Below, piece after piece: positions 37,084 through 45,260 of a DNA stretch of 64,000 nucleotides (the first letter of the stretch is position 1; the number at the start of each line of letters is the position of its first letter). The translations under genes and the position numbers were made by a program. The notes beneath the pieces were generated by a model. That model ran no database searches, was not told the origin of the DNA, and saw only the letters and a program-made list of their open reading frames with translations. Source of the DNA: Streptomyces sp. S.PNR 29 (lineage in GTDB: Bacteria; Actinomycetota; Actinomycetes; Streptomycetales; Streptomycetaceae); contig NZ_JANUQM010000022.1 of assembly GCF_030386795.1 (NCBI RefSeq), positions 1 to 64,000 on the forward strand, read 5' to 3'.

Positions 37084-38151
37084 ATGGGAGGGCCTGGAGA
37101 CCCACCCGAGGGCACACCCGAGGGCGGCCCCGGAGGTGGAGAGGACGAGTACCGATCCGTCGTCTTCGACGAGTCGTTCGTCCGCGCTGCCCGCCTCCAG
37201 GAGTTCTCCGCCCAGGAGCGCATAGCCGACCACGCGCCCGCCGTACGCCGCCGCCCGCCCCTGCGCCGGGGCCTGTCCCGGCAGGCGCTGATCCTGGTCC
37301 TGCTGATCGCCGTCGCCTTCGGCACCGCGATCTACATGGGCGTACGGCACCCCTACCAGACGCCCACCGCCCAGGAGCCCGCCGAGCCCGTGCGGATGAC
37401 CGTCATCCCGCTCGCCCCCCAGGGCAAGGTGCCCGGCGCCGACGACACCGAGTACCTGTACGCACACAGCCCCGCCGCACAGTTCCGGATCGGTGCCGAG
37501 GGCATCACGCTGCCCGCCGCCCGGCGGACCTCGCACTTCTCGGACAGCCAGGTCCTGACCGCGCTGACCACGGCCAAGGACTACATCGTCCGGTCCGCGC
37601 TCGACCCCGAGGTGCTCACCGGCGGCGAGACCCGCTCCGTGCGTCTCCTGCTCGACCCCGACCAGATCGACCAGTTCGACCAGAGCTTCGAGCACCCCGC
37701 CGCCGACGGCCGGCACGCCCCCACCGGCTGGCTGGTCCGTTTCGACCCCTCCCGCGCCGAGCTGGCCGACGGTGAGATCCGCGTCCAGGGCACCCTGCAG
37801 GCCGCCGAGACCGACTCCGCCACCCTGGAGGTCACCGCCGACCACACCTCCGTGTACGCGCTGCGGCCCACCGGCGACGACGAGGCCGAGGCGTCGCTGT
37901 TCACCGTCCGGCGCGAGCTGCACTTCCGCTTCGACCGCGACGACCTGCGCCTGCACCAGGCCCAGCTCGTCGTCTCCTACGTCCAGGCGGGGCCGCTGTC
38001 CTGCGCGGAGAACCCGGTGAGCCATCTGCACCCGCTGCTCGCCGGGCAGACGGCCAAGGCGGGCGGCCCCGCCGGAACGGACCCGTACGCCACGGACAGC
38101 GCCACGGCCCTGTGCGGGTCGCTGGCGACGAGCGCACAACCCAAGGTGTGA
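37084..38151 (+). CDS. Membrane protein with SVVFDExFVRAA motif, copy B
   Basis: A 355-residue protein of unknown function. A Gly/Pro/Glu-rich N-terminus leads to the motif SVVFDESFVRAARLQEFSAQ (~22-41). One membrane helix (~70-88, QALILVLLIAVAFGTAIYMG) follows, then a ~260-residue extracytoplasmic domain rich in beta strands (VRLLLDPDQIDQFDQSF, TGWLVRFDPSRAELADGE). It shares the N-terminal motif with copy A, but its external domain is entirely different. The shared cytoplasmic motif suggests both dock to one partner. From memory, a membrane protein at about this position in S. coelicolor has been connected to spore-wall synthesis; not verifiable here. Confidence 0.75.
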   Translation: MGGPGDPPEGTPEGGPGGGEDEYRSVVFDESFVRAARLQEFSAQERIADHAPAVRRRPPLRRGLSRQALILVLLIAVAFGTAIYMGVRHPYQTPTAQEPAEPVRMTVIPLAPQGKVPGADDTEYLYAHSPAAQFRIGAEGITLPAARRTSHFSDSQVLTALTTAKDYIVRSALDPEVLTGGETRSVRLLLDPDQIDQFDQSFEHPAADGRHAPTGWLVRFDPSRAELADGEIRVQGTLQAAETDSATLEVTADHTSVYALRPTGDDEAEASLFTVRRELHFRFDRDDLRLHQAQLVVSYVQAGPLSCAENPVSHLHPLLAGQTAKAGGPAGTDPYATDSATALCGSLATSAQPKV

Positions 38152-38516
38152 GCCGGTCCGCCGTCCGGCGTGGTCCCCGGCGCCCCCGACCCGGCCGGGA
38201 CGGCCGAGACCGGCCGGTCGGTGCCGGCGACACCGCGTACGCGGCCGCCGCCGACCTCGACGGTCACCTGCCGGCGGACTGCCGGCGCTCAGGCGCTCGC
38301 CGCCTCCGCCGCCAGTCGCGCGCTCGCGCCTGCTGCCGGCAGTGCCGTATCGGCGCCCTGCTGCCGGCGGTCACGTGCTCGCGGCCTGCCGTCCAAGGCC
38401 CAAGCGGCCGGGGAGTCACCTGACCGCCCCCGCCGGCCGAGGCCGGGGAGACGGCCGCCCGCAGGAGCCCGCGCCCGCCCGCCGACCGGTGACGCACACC
38501 CCCGAGGACCCTACGG
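38152..38516. other. 365-nt stretch without a gene
   Basis: Lies between the stops of the convergent genes at 38151 (+) and 38517 (-). It is very GC-rich, with many short CTGCCGGC-type repeats and self-complementary pieces. All open frames here lack a start with ribosome binding site and coding character. No RNA gene recognised. Confidence 0.6.
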
Positions 38517-39608
38517 TCAGTCCTCGTCCCGCGGCGGCGGGTCGGACGGCGGCTGGTCCTTGGGGGCGGAGCCCGTGAAGCCCTCGAAGCCGCGGCGCAC
38601 CCGGCCGCCGAGGTCGCCCGCACCGTCGGCTATGTCGCTGACCAGCTTCATCAGCGGGTCCTTCGAGCTCTTCACATGGGTGGCGTAGTGGTTCGCCGAC
38701 TCCCGCCAGGAGTCCTTGACCGAGGCGTCCTTGTCCTCGCTGCGCCGCGGGTAGTGACCGTCCATGATCCGCTGGTAGTCACGGGAGGCGGCCCACTTCT
38801 TCAGCTCGGCCGCCCGGATCGTGGCGAACGGGTGGGAGCGGGGCAGCACGTTGAGGATCTTCAGCACGGAGTCGCGCAGGTCGCCCCCGGCCTCGTACTC
38901 GTCGGCCTGCTCCAGGAACGCGTCCACGTTCATCTCGTGCAGGTGGTTCCCGCCCGCGATCTTCATCAGCCCGCGCATGGAGGCCTGCAGATCCTGCCCC
39001 ACCAGAAGTCCCGCGCGGTCCGCGGACAGCTCCGACTTGCGGAACCACTCGCGCAGCGCGGTCACGATCGCCATGATCGCGAGGTTGCCGAGGGGGATCC
39101 AGGCGACCCGGACGGCGAGGCTGGTCAGGAACAGCAGGATGGTCCGGTAGACCGAGTGCCCGGACAGCGCGTGCCCGACCTCGTGCCCGATGACCGCCCG
39201 CATCTCCTCCTCGTCGAGCAGCTCCACCAGGCCCGTGGTGACCACGATGATCGGCTCGTCCAGGCCGATGCACATCGCGTTCGGCTGCGGGTCCTGGTTG
39301 ACGTACATCGGCGGGACCTTCTCCAGGTCCAGGATGTAGCAGGCGTCCCGCAGCATGTCGTTCAGATGCGCGAACTGCCGGTCCGAGACGCGCACCGAGT
39401 CGGACAGGAACAGCAGCCTGAGGCTGCGCTCCGGCAGCAGCCCGCTCAGGGCCTTGAAGACCGTGTCGAAGCCGCTCAGCCTGCGCAGCGCCACCAGGGC
39501 GGAGCGGTCGGCCGGATGCTCGTACGCACGCGAGGAGATCCCGGGGAAGCGCCTGCGCTGCCTGCTCGGCACGTGCTCGTGCCCGTTGTGCTGGTGGCCG
39601 TCGGACAT
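38517..39608 (-). CDS. M48-family zinc metalloprotease
   Basis: A 363-residue peptidase with the zinc motif HEVGH (in AVIGHEVGHALSGH, ~158) and a downstream third ligand in SELSADRAGLL (~212). Helices around 170-205 (TILLFLTSLAVRVAW, NLAIMAIVTAL) suggest membrane association, as in HtpX/Ste24-type proteases of envelope quality control. Start 39608 (MSDGHQHN) is preferred over 39620 because GGGGGAAG precedes it by a normal distance; the longer start would use that site as coding sequence. The N-terminus is His-rich (MSDGHQHNGHEHV). Substrate unknown. Confidence 0.88.
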   Translation of the reverse strand: MSDGHQHNGHEHVPSRQRRRFPGISSRAYEHPADRSALVALRRLSGFDTVFKALSGLLPERSLRLLFLSDSVRVSDRQFAHLNDMLRDACYILDLEKVPPMYVNQDPQPNAMCIGLDEPIIVVTTGLVELLDEEEMRAVIGHEVGHALSGHSVYRTILLFLTSLAVRVAWIPLGNLAIMAIVTALREWFRKSELSADRAGLLVGQDLQASMRGLMKIAGGNHLHEMNVDAFLEQADEYEAGGDLRDSVLKILNVLPRSHPFATIRAAELKKWAASRDYQRIMDGHYPRRSEDKDASVKDSWRESANHYATHVKSSKDPLMKLVSDIADGAGDLGGRVRRGFEGFTGSAPKDQPPSDPPPRDED

Positions 39609-39730
39609 GTCTTCCCCCATGCGTGTGTGTGGCCCTTTACGTAGCCTTGTGCGTCCCTTTGTGCCCCCGAAGCAGAGCCCAGCCTAGGCGGAGATACGGT
39701 GGTCGGGCAGTACAGCGAAGGAGCCCGATC

Positions 39731-39892
39731 ATGGAGCACAACCTGGCGTCCGCCTGGCTCACCGAGGCCGCGAGCGCCGCCGAGCGGCAAGGGCCGGGCA
39801 ACCTGCTCCGCGTCGTCCTGATCGTGATGGTGCTGGGATGCGTGCTGACCGCGTGGTTCCTGCTGCGGGGCTACAGGCGGAAGGACGACTGA
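39731..39892 (+). CDS. 53-residue single-helix membrane protein
   Basis: ATG 39731 with GAAGGAG 7 nt upstream. The N-terminal ~22 residues are soluble and amphipathic (MEHNLASAWLTEAASAAERQ). One membrane helix follows (~27-46, VVLIVMVLGCVLTAWFLL), then a short basic tail GYRRKDD. The frame extends upstream to 39623, but that part overlaps the M48 promoter. Too small for family assignment. Confidence 0.6.
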   Translation: MEHNLASAWLTEAASAAERQGPGNLLRVVLIVMVLGCVLTAWFLLRGYRRKDD

Positions 39893-40057
39893 GGTGACGG
39901 GAAGGTTCCGCACCGCCCGGAGACCTCGTGCCGTGCGGCGGTCCGGGCACCCTGCGCCGTCCTGCCAATCGTGGAGTCGGGGTGATCGCTCGCGAGGGGC
40001 CCGCATACGATGAGCCGACGTCCATGTCCCGCCCACACGCGATAGGTCCTGCCGAAG

Positions 40058-40222
40058 ATGAGCTTCCACAGCACCGCTGCCCAGTTGGTCACCCTCGCCG
40101 CCGAGGGCCAGGAGCACGGCGGCAACCACGAGAGCCTCAGCCCGTACCTCACCGGCGGCGGCGCGCTCTTCGCCCTGCTGCTCATGCTGTGGGTCACCAC
40201 CCGCTTCAACCGCGACCGCTGA
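40058..40222 (+). CDS. 54-residue single-helix membrane protein upstream of nadD
   Basis: Starts [20 protein letters not shown] at ATG 40058. One membrane helix near the C-terminus (~35-47, [13 protein letters not shown]), ending TTRFNRDR. The frame is fully open with good third-position GC and ends 44 nt before nadD. No strong ribosome binding site (a weak AGG). The same general design as the 53-residue protein upstream. Function unknown; detection rests on coding bias and topology. Confidence 0.55.
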   Translation: MSFHSTAAQLVTLAAEGQEHGGNHESLSPYLTGGGALFALLLMLWVTTRFNRDR

Positions 40223-40252
40223 GCACCGGCCGGAGCCCTCAGCTCGGGCCGG

Positions 40253-40258
40253 TAGGGT
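40253..40258 (+). promoter_or_regulatory. -10 box close to the nadD start
   Basis: TAGGGT at 40253-40258, 8 nt before ATG 40267. No ribosome binding site, so the transcript would have almost no leader. Confidence 0.4.
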
Positions 40259-40266
40259 CTGCACGC

Positions 40267-40977
40267 ATGGGAGAGCAGGACATGCCTACCGGCCCGGTGA
40301 ACGCCACGGCGGACGACACGGCGAGCGGCGCGCAGCGCCGCCCGGCGCCCGCTCGTGCCGCGGGCCCGGGCCGGGGCCCGGCGAAACCGGGCAAGCGCCG
40401 CCTGGGCGTCATGGGCGGCACCTTCGATCCGATCCACCACGGGCACCTCGTGGCGGCCAGCGAGGTCGCCGCGCAGTTCCACCTCGACGAGGTGGTGTTC
40501 GTGCCGACGGGACAGCCGTGGCAGAAGTCCCACCGCAAGGTCTCCGCGGCCGAGGACCGCTACCTGATGACGGTCATCGCGACCGCCGAGAACCCGCAGT
40601 TCTCGGTCAGCCGCATCGACATCGACCGCGGCGGCCCGACCTACACCGTCGACACCCTGCGCGACCTGCGCGCCCTCAACCCGGACACGGACCTGTTCTT
40701 CATCACGGGCGCCGACGCCCTCGCCCAGATCCTCACCTGGCGGGACTCGGAGGAACTGTTCTCCCTCGCGCACTTCATCGGGGTCACCCGGCCGGGACAC
40801 CACCTCAACGACCCCGGACTCCCGGAGGGCGGTGTCTCCCTCGTCGAGGTGCCCGCCCTCGCCATCTCCTCCACGGACTGCCGGACGAGAGTCGCCAAGG
40901 GCGACCCCATCTGGTATCTGGTGCCGGACGGAGTCGTGCGCTACATCGACAAGCGCGAGCTGTACCGCGGCGAGTGA
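40267..40977 (+). CDS. nadD: Nicotinate-nucleotide adenylyltransferase
   Basis: Joins ATP and nicotinate mononucleotide to give deamido-NAD in NAD synthesis. 236 residues. The nucleotidyltransferase signature [18 protein letters not shown] is at ~48-65, with HHGH; the C-terminal ISSTDCRTR motif (near the usual ISSTxIR) is at ~200. The first ~45 residues are a disordered Ala/Pro/Arg extension absent from most NadD proteins. The gene order nadD - LCP - rsfS is conserved in actinobacteria. Confidence 0.94.
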   Translation: MGEQDMPTGPVNATADDTASGAQRRPAPARAAGPGRGPAKPGKRRLGVMGGTFDPIHHGHLVAASEVAAQFHLDEVVFVPTGQPWQKSHRKVSAAEDRYLMTVIATAENPQFSVSRIDIDRGGPTYTVDTLRDLRALNPDTDLFFITGADALAQILTWRDSEELFSLAHFIGVTRPGHHLNDPGLPEGGVSLVEVPALAISSTDCRTRVAKGDPIWYLVPDGVVRYIDKRELYRGE

Positions 40978-40993
40978 GCCGAGAGGGGCACCG

Positions 40994-42718
40994 GTGAACG
41001 ACCGATACGACGCGGGGGCCGCAGAGTACGGGGCCGACCAGTACGAGCTCGTCGGCTACGACGAGTACGGCAGGCCTGTCTACCGGCAGGCTCCGGCACA
41101 GCAGGCCCAGCAGCAGACGTACGACCCGTCGTACGGGCAGCAGGGCTACGGCTACGACCCGTACGCCACCGGCGGGCATCAGCCCCCACCCTCGTACGAC
41201 CCCTACGCCACCGGCCAGCAGCCGCCCGCCCCTGCCCAGGGGTCCTACGGCTCCTACGACCCGTACGCCTCCGGTGACGCCCCCGGCCCGCACACGGGCG
41301 GTGCGACCACGGCGCCGTACGACCCCTACGGCGAGAACGCGAGCAGCGGCCGGCAGCCCCGTGTCGCCGAGCAGACCCCCTACATCCCGCAGCAGGCCGG
41401 CCCGCCCGCCGAGCCGGAGGCCCCCGCCGACCGGCCGGAGCCGGAGTACCGCACCGAGCAGTTCTCCTTCGTCGAGGAGCCGAACGACGACTCCGAAGAC
41501 GTCATCGACTGGCTGAAGTTCACCGAGAACCGCACCGAACGCCGCGAGGAGGCCCGGCGCCGCGCCCGCAGCCGCGTCGTTGCCCTGGTCGTGGTGCTGG
41601 CGCTGGCAGCGGTCACAGGCGTCGGCTACCTCTGGTACGCCGGAAAGCTGCCGGGCCTGTCGTCCGCCGACTCCAAGACCGGCACGGCGACGGCCGCCGG
41701 TGCGCAGAAGCGCGATGTGATCGTCGTGCACCTGCACGACACGAAGAAGGGCGGCACCGCCACCGCGCTGCTCGTCGACAACACCACCACCAAGCGGGGC
41801 ACCACCGTCCTGCTGCCCAACTCCCTCGTCGTGACCAGCGACGACGGCACCACCACCACGCTCGCCAAGTCCGTCGAGGACGACGGCTCCGACGGCACCC
41901 GCGACGCGCTCGACTCGGTCCTCGGCACCGACATCCAGGGCACCTGGCGGCTCGACACCCCCTACCTGCAGAACCTCGTCGACCTCGTCGGCAACATCGA
42001 CGTCGACACCGACACCGACGTGCCAGACCCGGACGCCAAGAAGAAGGGCGAGGCACCCCTGGTCAACAAGGGCCAGGACCAGACCCTCAGCGGCAAGATG
42101 GCCGTCGCCTACGCCACCTACCGGGCGCCCGGCGAGGCCCAGAACGCCCAGCTGGAGCGGTTCGGGCAGGTCATGCAGGGCGTGCTGCGGAAGATCACCT
42201 CCGATCCGGGCGCCGCGACGACCACGATCCAGACGCTGGGGCAGATCCTCGACCCGTCGCTGACCGACAAGGACCTCGGCACCTTCCTCGCGGGCCTCTC
42301 CGACCTCGCCAAGGGCGGTGACTACAAGACGGACCTGCTGCCCGTCCAGGCCGACGGCACCCTCAGCGCGCAGGCCAGTGCCGGCATCGTCAAGGACGTG
42401 CTCGGCGGCACCGCCAAGAGCCCCGACAAGGACGCGGCCGTCAGCGTCTCCGTGCAGAACGCCACCGGTGTGAAGGACAACACCGAGAAGGCCCGCGTCG
42501 TGCTCCTCAACGGCGGCTTCACCTTCCTGGACGGCGGCACCGCGTCCGCCACCCGGGCGGCGTCCAAGGTCACCTACGCGGACGCCGCCGACAAGGAGAA
42601 CGCCACCGAGGTCGCCAAGACCCTGGGGTTGCCCACCAGCGCCGTCACCAAGGGCAAGGCCACCCCGAACGCGAACGTCACCGTCGTCCTCGGGCAGGAC
42701 TACAGGCCCTCGTCCTGA
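40994..42718 (+). CDS. LCP-like / LytR_C-domain membrane protein
   Basis: 574 residues. A disordered N-terminal cytoplasmic region (~190 residues) rich in Tyr/Gln/Pro repeats such as YDPYATG. One membrane helix follows (~196-213, VALVVVLALAAVTGVGYLW), then an external LytR-CpsA-Psr-like domain (~240-420) and a LytR_C domain (~480-574, VSVQNATG..., KVTYADAADK, VTVVLGQDY). LCP enzymes attach wall polymers to peptidoglycan. The usual conserved catalytic Asp/Arg signature (DSRxD type) is not apparent: this copy reads VHLHDTKKGGTATALL. It may be a regulatory or divergent member. GTG with GAGAGGGG 5 nt upstream, 16 nt after nadD, so it is in the same operon. Confidence 0.82.
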   Translation: MNDRYDAGAAEYGADQYELVGYDEYGRPVYRQAPAQQAQQQTYDPSYGQQGYGYDPYATGGHQPPPSYDPYATGQQPPAPAQGSYGSYDPYASGDAPGPHTGGATTAPYDPYGENASSGRQPRVAEQTPYIPQQAGPPAEPEAPADRPEPEYRTEQFSFVEEPNDDSEDVIDWLKFTENRTERREEARRRARSRVVALVVVLALAAVTGVGYLWYAGKLPGLSSADSKTGTATAAGAQKRDVIVVHLHDTKKGGTATALLVDNTTTKRGTTVLLPNSLVVTSDDGTTTTLAKSVEDDGSDGTRDALDSVLGTDIQGTWRLDTPYLQNLVDLVGNIDVDTDTDVPDPDAKKKGEAPLVNKGQDQTLSGKMAVAYATYRAPGEAQNAQLERFGQVMQGVLRKITSDPGAATTTIQTLGQILDPSLTDKDLGTFLAGLSDLAKGGDYKTDLLPVQADGTLSAQASAGIVKDVLGGTAKSPDKDAAVSVSVQNATGVKDNTEKARVVLLNGGFTFLDGGTASATRAASKVTYADAADKENATEVAKTLGLPTSAVTKGKATPNANVTVVLGQDYRPSS

Positions 42719-42732
42719 GCCGGCCGGAGCCA

Positions 42733-42760
42733 GACCGTGTCACGCGCGCGTGACACGGTC
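42733..42760 (+). terminator. Perfect 28-bp palindrome after the LCP-like gene
   Basis: Two 14-nt arms without spacer (left arm GACCGTGTCACGCG), 14 nt after the stop. Likely terminator. Confidence 0.75.
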
Positions 42761-42777
42761 CACCCGGTGTGCTCCGG

Positions 42778-42817
42778 TCATCACGTGGCATGTCCCCTCA
42801 TCACGTGGGGTGTCCCC
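42778..42817. repeat. Two tandem 20-bp repeats with CACGTG upstream of rsfS
   Basis: Units 42778-42797 and 42798-42817 agree at 18 of 20 positions (TCATCACGTGGCATGTCCCC in the first). Each carries the palindromic hexamer CACGTG. They end 52 nt before the rsfS GTG, so they are plausible tandem operators. Confidence 0.6.
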
Positions 42818-42869
42818 GGCGGTCCGTGAGACCCTTGATGAGAAGTGACCGCCGACGGAAAGCCGTGTA

Positions 42870-43316
42870 GTGACCGCAACCGACCGCTCTCTCGAACTCA
42901 TCAACACCGCCGCCCAGGCGGCAGCCGACAAGCTCGCGCACGACATCATCGCCTACGACGTCAGCGATGTGCTGTCGATCACAGACGCCTTCCTGCTGGC
43001 CTCCGCACCCAACGACCGCCAGGTCAAGTCGATCGTCGACGAGATCGAGGAACGACTCCTGAAGGAACTCGGTGCCAAGCCGGTGCGCCGCGAGGGCGAC
43101 CGCGAGGCCCGCTGGGTCCTGCTCGACTACGTCGACGTCGTCGTCCACGTCCAGCACAGCGAGGAGCGCGTCTTCTACGCCCTGGAACGGCTGTGGAAGG
43201 ACTGCCCCGAGCTGGAGCTCCCCGAGGACGCCAAGGCCACCCGCGGCAAGGCCGAGGAGCACGCCAAGCTGCAGGCCGCCGAGGAGGCCGCGGAACCGGG
43301 CGGTGAGTGGCGGTGA
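42870..43316 (+). CDS. rsfS: Ribosome silencing factor
   Basis: A 148-residue RsfS (DUF143/Iojap) protein that binds L14 and blocks subunit joining in starvation. Landmarks: ELINTAAQAAADKLAHDIIAYDV, FLLASAPNDRQVKSIVDEI and REGDREARWVLLDYVDVVVHV. The C-terminal ~25 residues are an Ala/Glu extension. GTG start. The stop overlaps the next gene's GTG by 4 nt (GTGA), indicating translational coupling. Confidence 0.95.
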   Translation: MTATDRSLELINTAAQAAADKLAHDIIAYDVSDVLSITDAFLLASAPNDRQVKSIVDEIEERLLKELGAKPVRREGDREARWVLLDYVDVVVHVQHSEERVFYALERLWKDCPELELPEDAKATRGKAEEHAKLQAAEEAAEPGGEWR

Positions 43317-43984
43317 GCGCCACCGGCGAGGTGACCGGCGGGAAACAGGGCCGGGGCCGCCGTGTCATCCTCTGGCGGCACGGCCAGACCGCGTGGAACG
43401 TGGAGCGCCGCTTCCAGGGCACCACGGACGTGCCGCTCACCGAGACCGGTGTCGCCCAGGCCCGCCGTGCCGCCCGGCTGCTCGTCGGCCTCCGGCCCGA
43501 CGCGATCGTCGCCTCGGACCTGCAGCGGGCCGCGAACACGGCCGCCGAGCTCGCCGAGCTCACCGGCCTGGACGTGACCCTCGACGAGGGCCTGCGCGAG
43601 ACCTACGCGGGCGCCTGGCAGGGGCTGACGCACGAGGAGATCATCGCCGGGTACGGCGAGCAGTACGCCGCGTGGAAGCGTGGCGAGCCGGTGCGCCGCG
43701 GCGGCGGCGAACTGGAGACCGAGGTCGCCGACCGCGCCGCTCCCGTCGTGCTGCGGCACGCCGAGAAGCTGCCCGAGGACGGCACGCTCGTGGTGGTCAG
43801 CCACGGCGGCACGATCCGCACCACCATCGGCCGTCTCCTCGGCCTGGACCCGCACAACTGGGAGAGCCTCGGCGGCCTCTCCAACTGCTGCTGGTCCGTC
43901 CTCGGCGAAGGCGCCCGCGGCTGGCGTCTGCTCGAGCACAACGCCGGCACGCTGCCGGAGCCGGTGCTCGGCGACGACGACTGA
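43313..43984 (+). CDS. Histidine phosphatase (phosphoglycerate-mutase-like)
   Basis: A 223-residue branch-1 histidine phosphatase with the catalytic RHG motif in VILWRHGQTAWNVERRFQG (~19) and the second histidine in VVSHGGTIRTT (~160). GTG 43313 overlaps the rsfS stop as GTGA; a start at 43307 is also possible. It is too short to call a dimeric glycolytic mutase and lacks its insertions, so it is more likely a phosphatase of small molecules. The substrate is not predictable. Coupled to rsfS. Confidence 0.9.
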   Translation: MSATGEVTGGKQGRGRRVILWRHGQTAWNVERRFQGTTDVPLTETGVAQARRAARLLVGLRPDAIVASDLQRAANTAAELAELTGLDVTLDEGLRETYAGAWQGLTHEEIIAGYGEQYAAWKRGEPVRRGGGELETEVADRAAPVVLRHAEKLPEDGTLVVVSHGGTIRTTIGRLLGLDPHNWESLGGLSNCCWSVLGEGARGWRLLEHNAGTLPEPVLGDDD

Positions 43985-44035
43985 GCGGCATCGCCGGGCC
44001 GGGGGCCCGATTTCACTTTCCGGCAGGTCGCAGGC

Positions 44036-44041
44036 TAAAGT
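44036..44041 (+). promoter_or_regulatory. Probable -10 box for the first tRNA-Ala
   Basis: TAAAGT (44036-44041), with TTCACT 18 nt upstream (44012-44017). It is followed by a hairpin with 10-nt arms (44050-44059 / 44063-44072) and a smaller GCGGC/GCCGC stem before the tRNA; these may be processed from the precursor. Confidence 0.45.
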
Positions 44042-44101
44042 TCTTCTTGTTCGCCCCGCCGAGCGGGGCGAAACACCAAGCGGCTTCGCCGCGTGGCACA
44101 A

Positions 44102-44174
44102 GGGGCTATAGCTCAGTTGGTAGAGCGCCTGCATGGCATGCAGGAGGTCAGGAGTTCAATTCTCCTTAGCTCCA
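44102..44174 (+). tRNA. tRNA-Ala(GGC), copy 1
   Basis: A 73-nt cloverleaf. The acceptor stem GGGGCTA/TAGCTCC contains the G3-U70 pair that identifies alanine tRNAs. D-loop AGCTCAGTTGGTAGAGC; anticodon loop ATGGCAT (GGC) inside a CCTGC/GCAGG stem; T-loop TTCAATT. Discriminator A; CCA is not encoded. Identical to the copy at 45188. Confidence 0.97.
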
Positions 44175-44217
44175 CAGATCGGCACTCTGTTGAGTTGTCA
44201 AAGATCGGTTGTGCAAG

Positions 44218-44248
44218 ATCCCACCCTCTCGCCGGGGGTGGGATTTTT
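44218..44248 (+). terminator. Terminator after tRNA-Ala copy 1
   Basis: Perfect 9-bp arms ATCCCACCC (44218-44226) and GGGTGGGAT (44236-44244), followed by TTTT: a canonical intrinsic terminator. Confidence 0.9.
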
Positions 44249-44665
44249 CATACCCCGGCGACAACACCCCGGTCCGGACCGCGTTCTGCACCCGTCCCGA
44301 GCCGTGCCATCAGTAAAGCGCCCGGCACTGACAATCGGCCCCGGCCGCTGCTCGACGTGTCGAACTGCAGGGGTCCGGTGCGGGGTTGCAGCTGGTGATC
44401 GCCGGTGCGGGACGGTGCGGCGGCGCCCCGCTGAGCCCGCCCCACGTGCCTCCGGCACACTGTTCCCGAACCGGCTTGAGTCACTTGGGGCCTCCGGGGC
44501 GTATACCTCTGCGAAGGCGCTGTCGGCGTGCGGGGACGCGCCGGCCGGGACGGCCGCGGCGGGTGTCGTGTCCGGACTGGTACTACGGCGTCGCTGACCG
44601 TATTGGTCCGGCCGTGGCAGAATCAAACGGCCGGAAGGGGGCGCGGCCCGACGGGAGGAGTAGTG
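44249..44665. other. 417-nt stretch without a convincing gene
   Basis: Lies between the tRNA terminator and the first Cys4 gene. Overlapping open frames occur on both strands but lack ribosome binding sites and family features. The promoter of the Cys4 pair should be in the last ~100 nt, but I could not assign boxes. Confidence 0.5.
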
Positions 44666-44839
44666 ATGCCTGCGAGCATCCTCGAGGAGGTCGATCACTT
44701 CCTCGATGCGGCATTGTCACGGAACACCTTCACCCGGCTCAGCTGCCCTTCCTGCGGTTCCGCGCACGTGGCCCAAGTTCTCGGCGACAACGGCGGAATC
44801 TCCTACGTGTGCACGGCCTGCGGCCACAGCTGGAGCTGA
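44666..44839 (+). CDS. 57-residue zinc-ribbon-like protein
   Basis: ATG 44666 with GGGAGGAG 6 nt upstream. An N-terminal helix (SILEEVDHFLDAALSRN) is followed by a C-terminal zinc ribbon with cysteines 27/30 (CPSC) and 49/52 (CTAC), 18 residues between the pairs, ending GHSWS. This resembles TFIIS/RPB9-like ribbons, which bind nucleic acids or RNA polymerase; function unknown. Stop is 3 nt before the next ATG, so the two are an operon. Confidence 0.75.
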   Translation: MPASILEEVDHFLDAALSRNTFTRLSCPSCGSAHVAQVLGDNGGISYVCTACGHSWS

Positions 44840-44842
44840 TCG

Positions 44843-45076
44843 ATGGGTGCACACAGGCGAAAGTGCGACTGGTGCGGCAGCGGCACTCCGATCGTCCGTG
44901 ACATGGAGCCGCTCAACCCGGACTACCAGTACTGGTGCGAGGAGTGCGCGCGGGCGCTGATCATAAAGGGCGACCCGATCGAGACGTACCGCGAGCTGGA
45001 GGGGGAGCCGATCTACGGCCGGCTCCTCGAAGAGCACTGCACGCTCAAGCGGTTCTACTCGTTCGTCACGGCATAG
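44843..45076 (+). CDS. 77-residue Cys4 protein
   Basis: Starts MGAHRRKCDWCGSGTPIVRD. Cysteine pairs 8/11 and 32/35 (CEEC) could bind zinc; a mostly helical acidic part follows (ETYRELEGEPIYGRLLEEHCTLKRFY). The ATG is 3 nt after the upstream stop; its ribosome binding site (TGGAGCTGA) lies within the end of that gene. Partner of the zinc-ribbon-like protein; both lie between identical tRNA genes. No family recognised. Confidence 0.7.
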   Translation: MGAHRRKCDWCGSGTPIVRDMEPLNPDYQYWCEECARALIIKGDPIETYRELEGEPIYGRLLEEHCTLKRFYSFVTA

Positions 45077-45143
45077 CAGGACGACATCGGGCCCATATCC
45101 GGACAGAACGGAAACGATTTGGTGTTGGGCCCGGTAAACCGTG

Positions 45144-45149
45144 TAATGT
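45144..45149 (+). promoter_or_regulatory. Probable -10 box for the second tRNA-Ala
   Basis: TAATGT at 45144-45149, 38 nt before the tRNA; a -35 such as TTGGTG (45119-45124) is weakly supported. Confidence 0.4.
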
Positions 45150-45187
45150 TGGCGTCGCCGCCAGGGAAACCGGGCGGAACATCGCAA

Positions 45188-45260
45188 GGGGCTATAGCTC
45201 AGTTGGTAGAGCGCCTGCATGGCATGCAGGAGGTCAGGAGTTCAATTCTCCTTAGCTCCA
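45188..45260 (+). tRNA. tRNA-Ala(GGC), copy 2
   Basis: 73 nt, identical base for base to the copy at 44102-44174, including the G3-U70 pair and GGC anticodon. The identity extends a few bases on both sides (45185-45264). Confidence 0.97.

Noticed and set aside
44093-44597. Protein-coding frames crossing the first tRNA-Ala and its terminator
   Set aside because: They run through a certain tRNA and terminator, and have no ribosome binding site or coding character.
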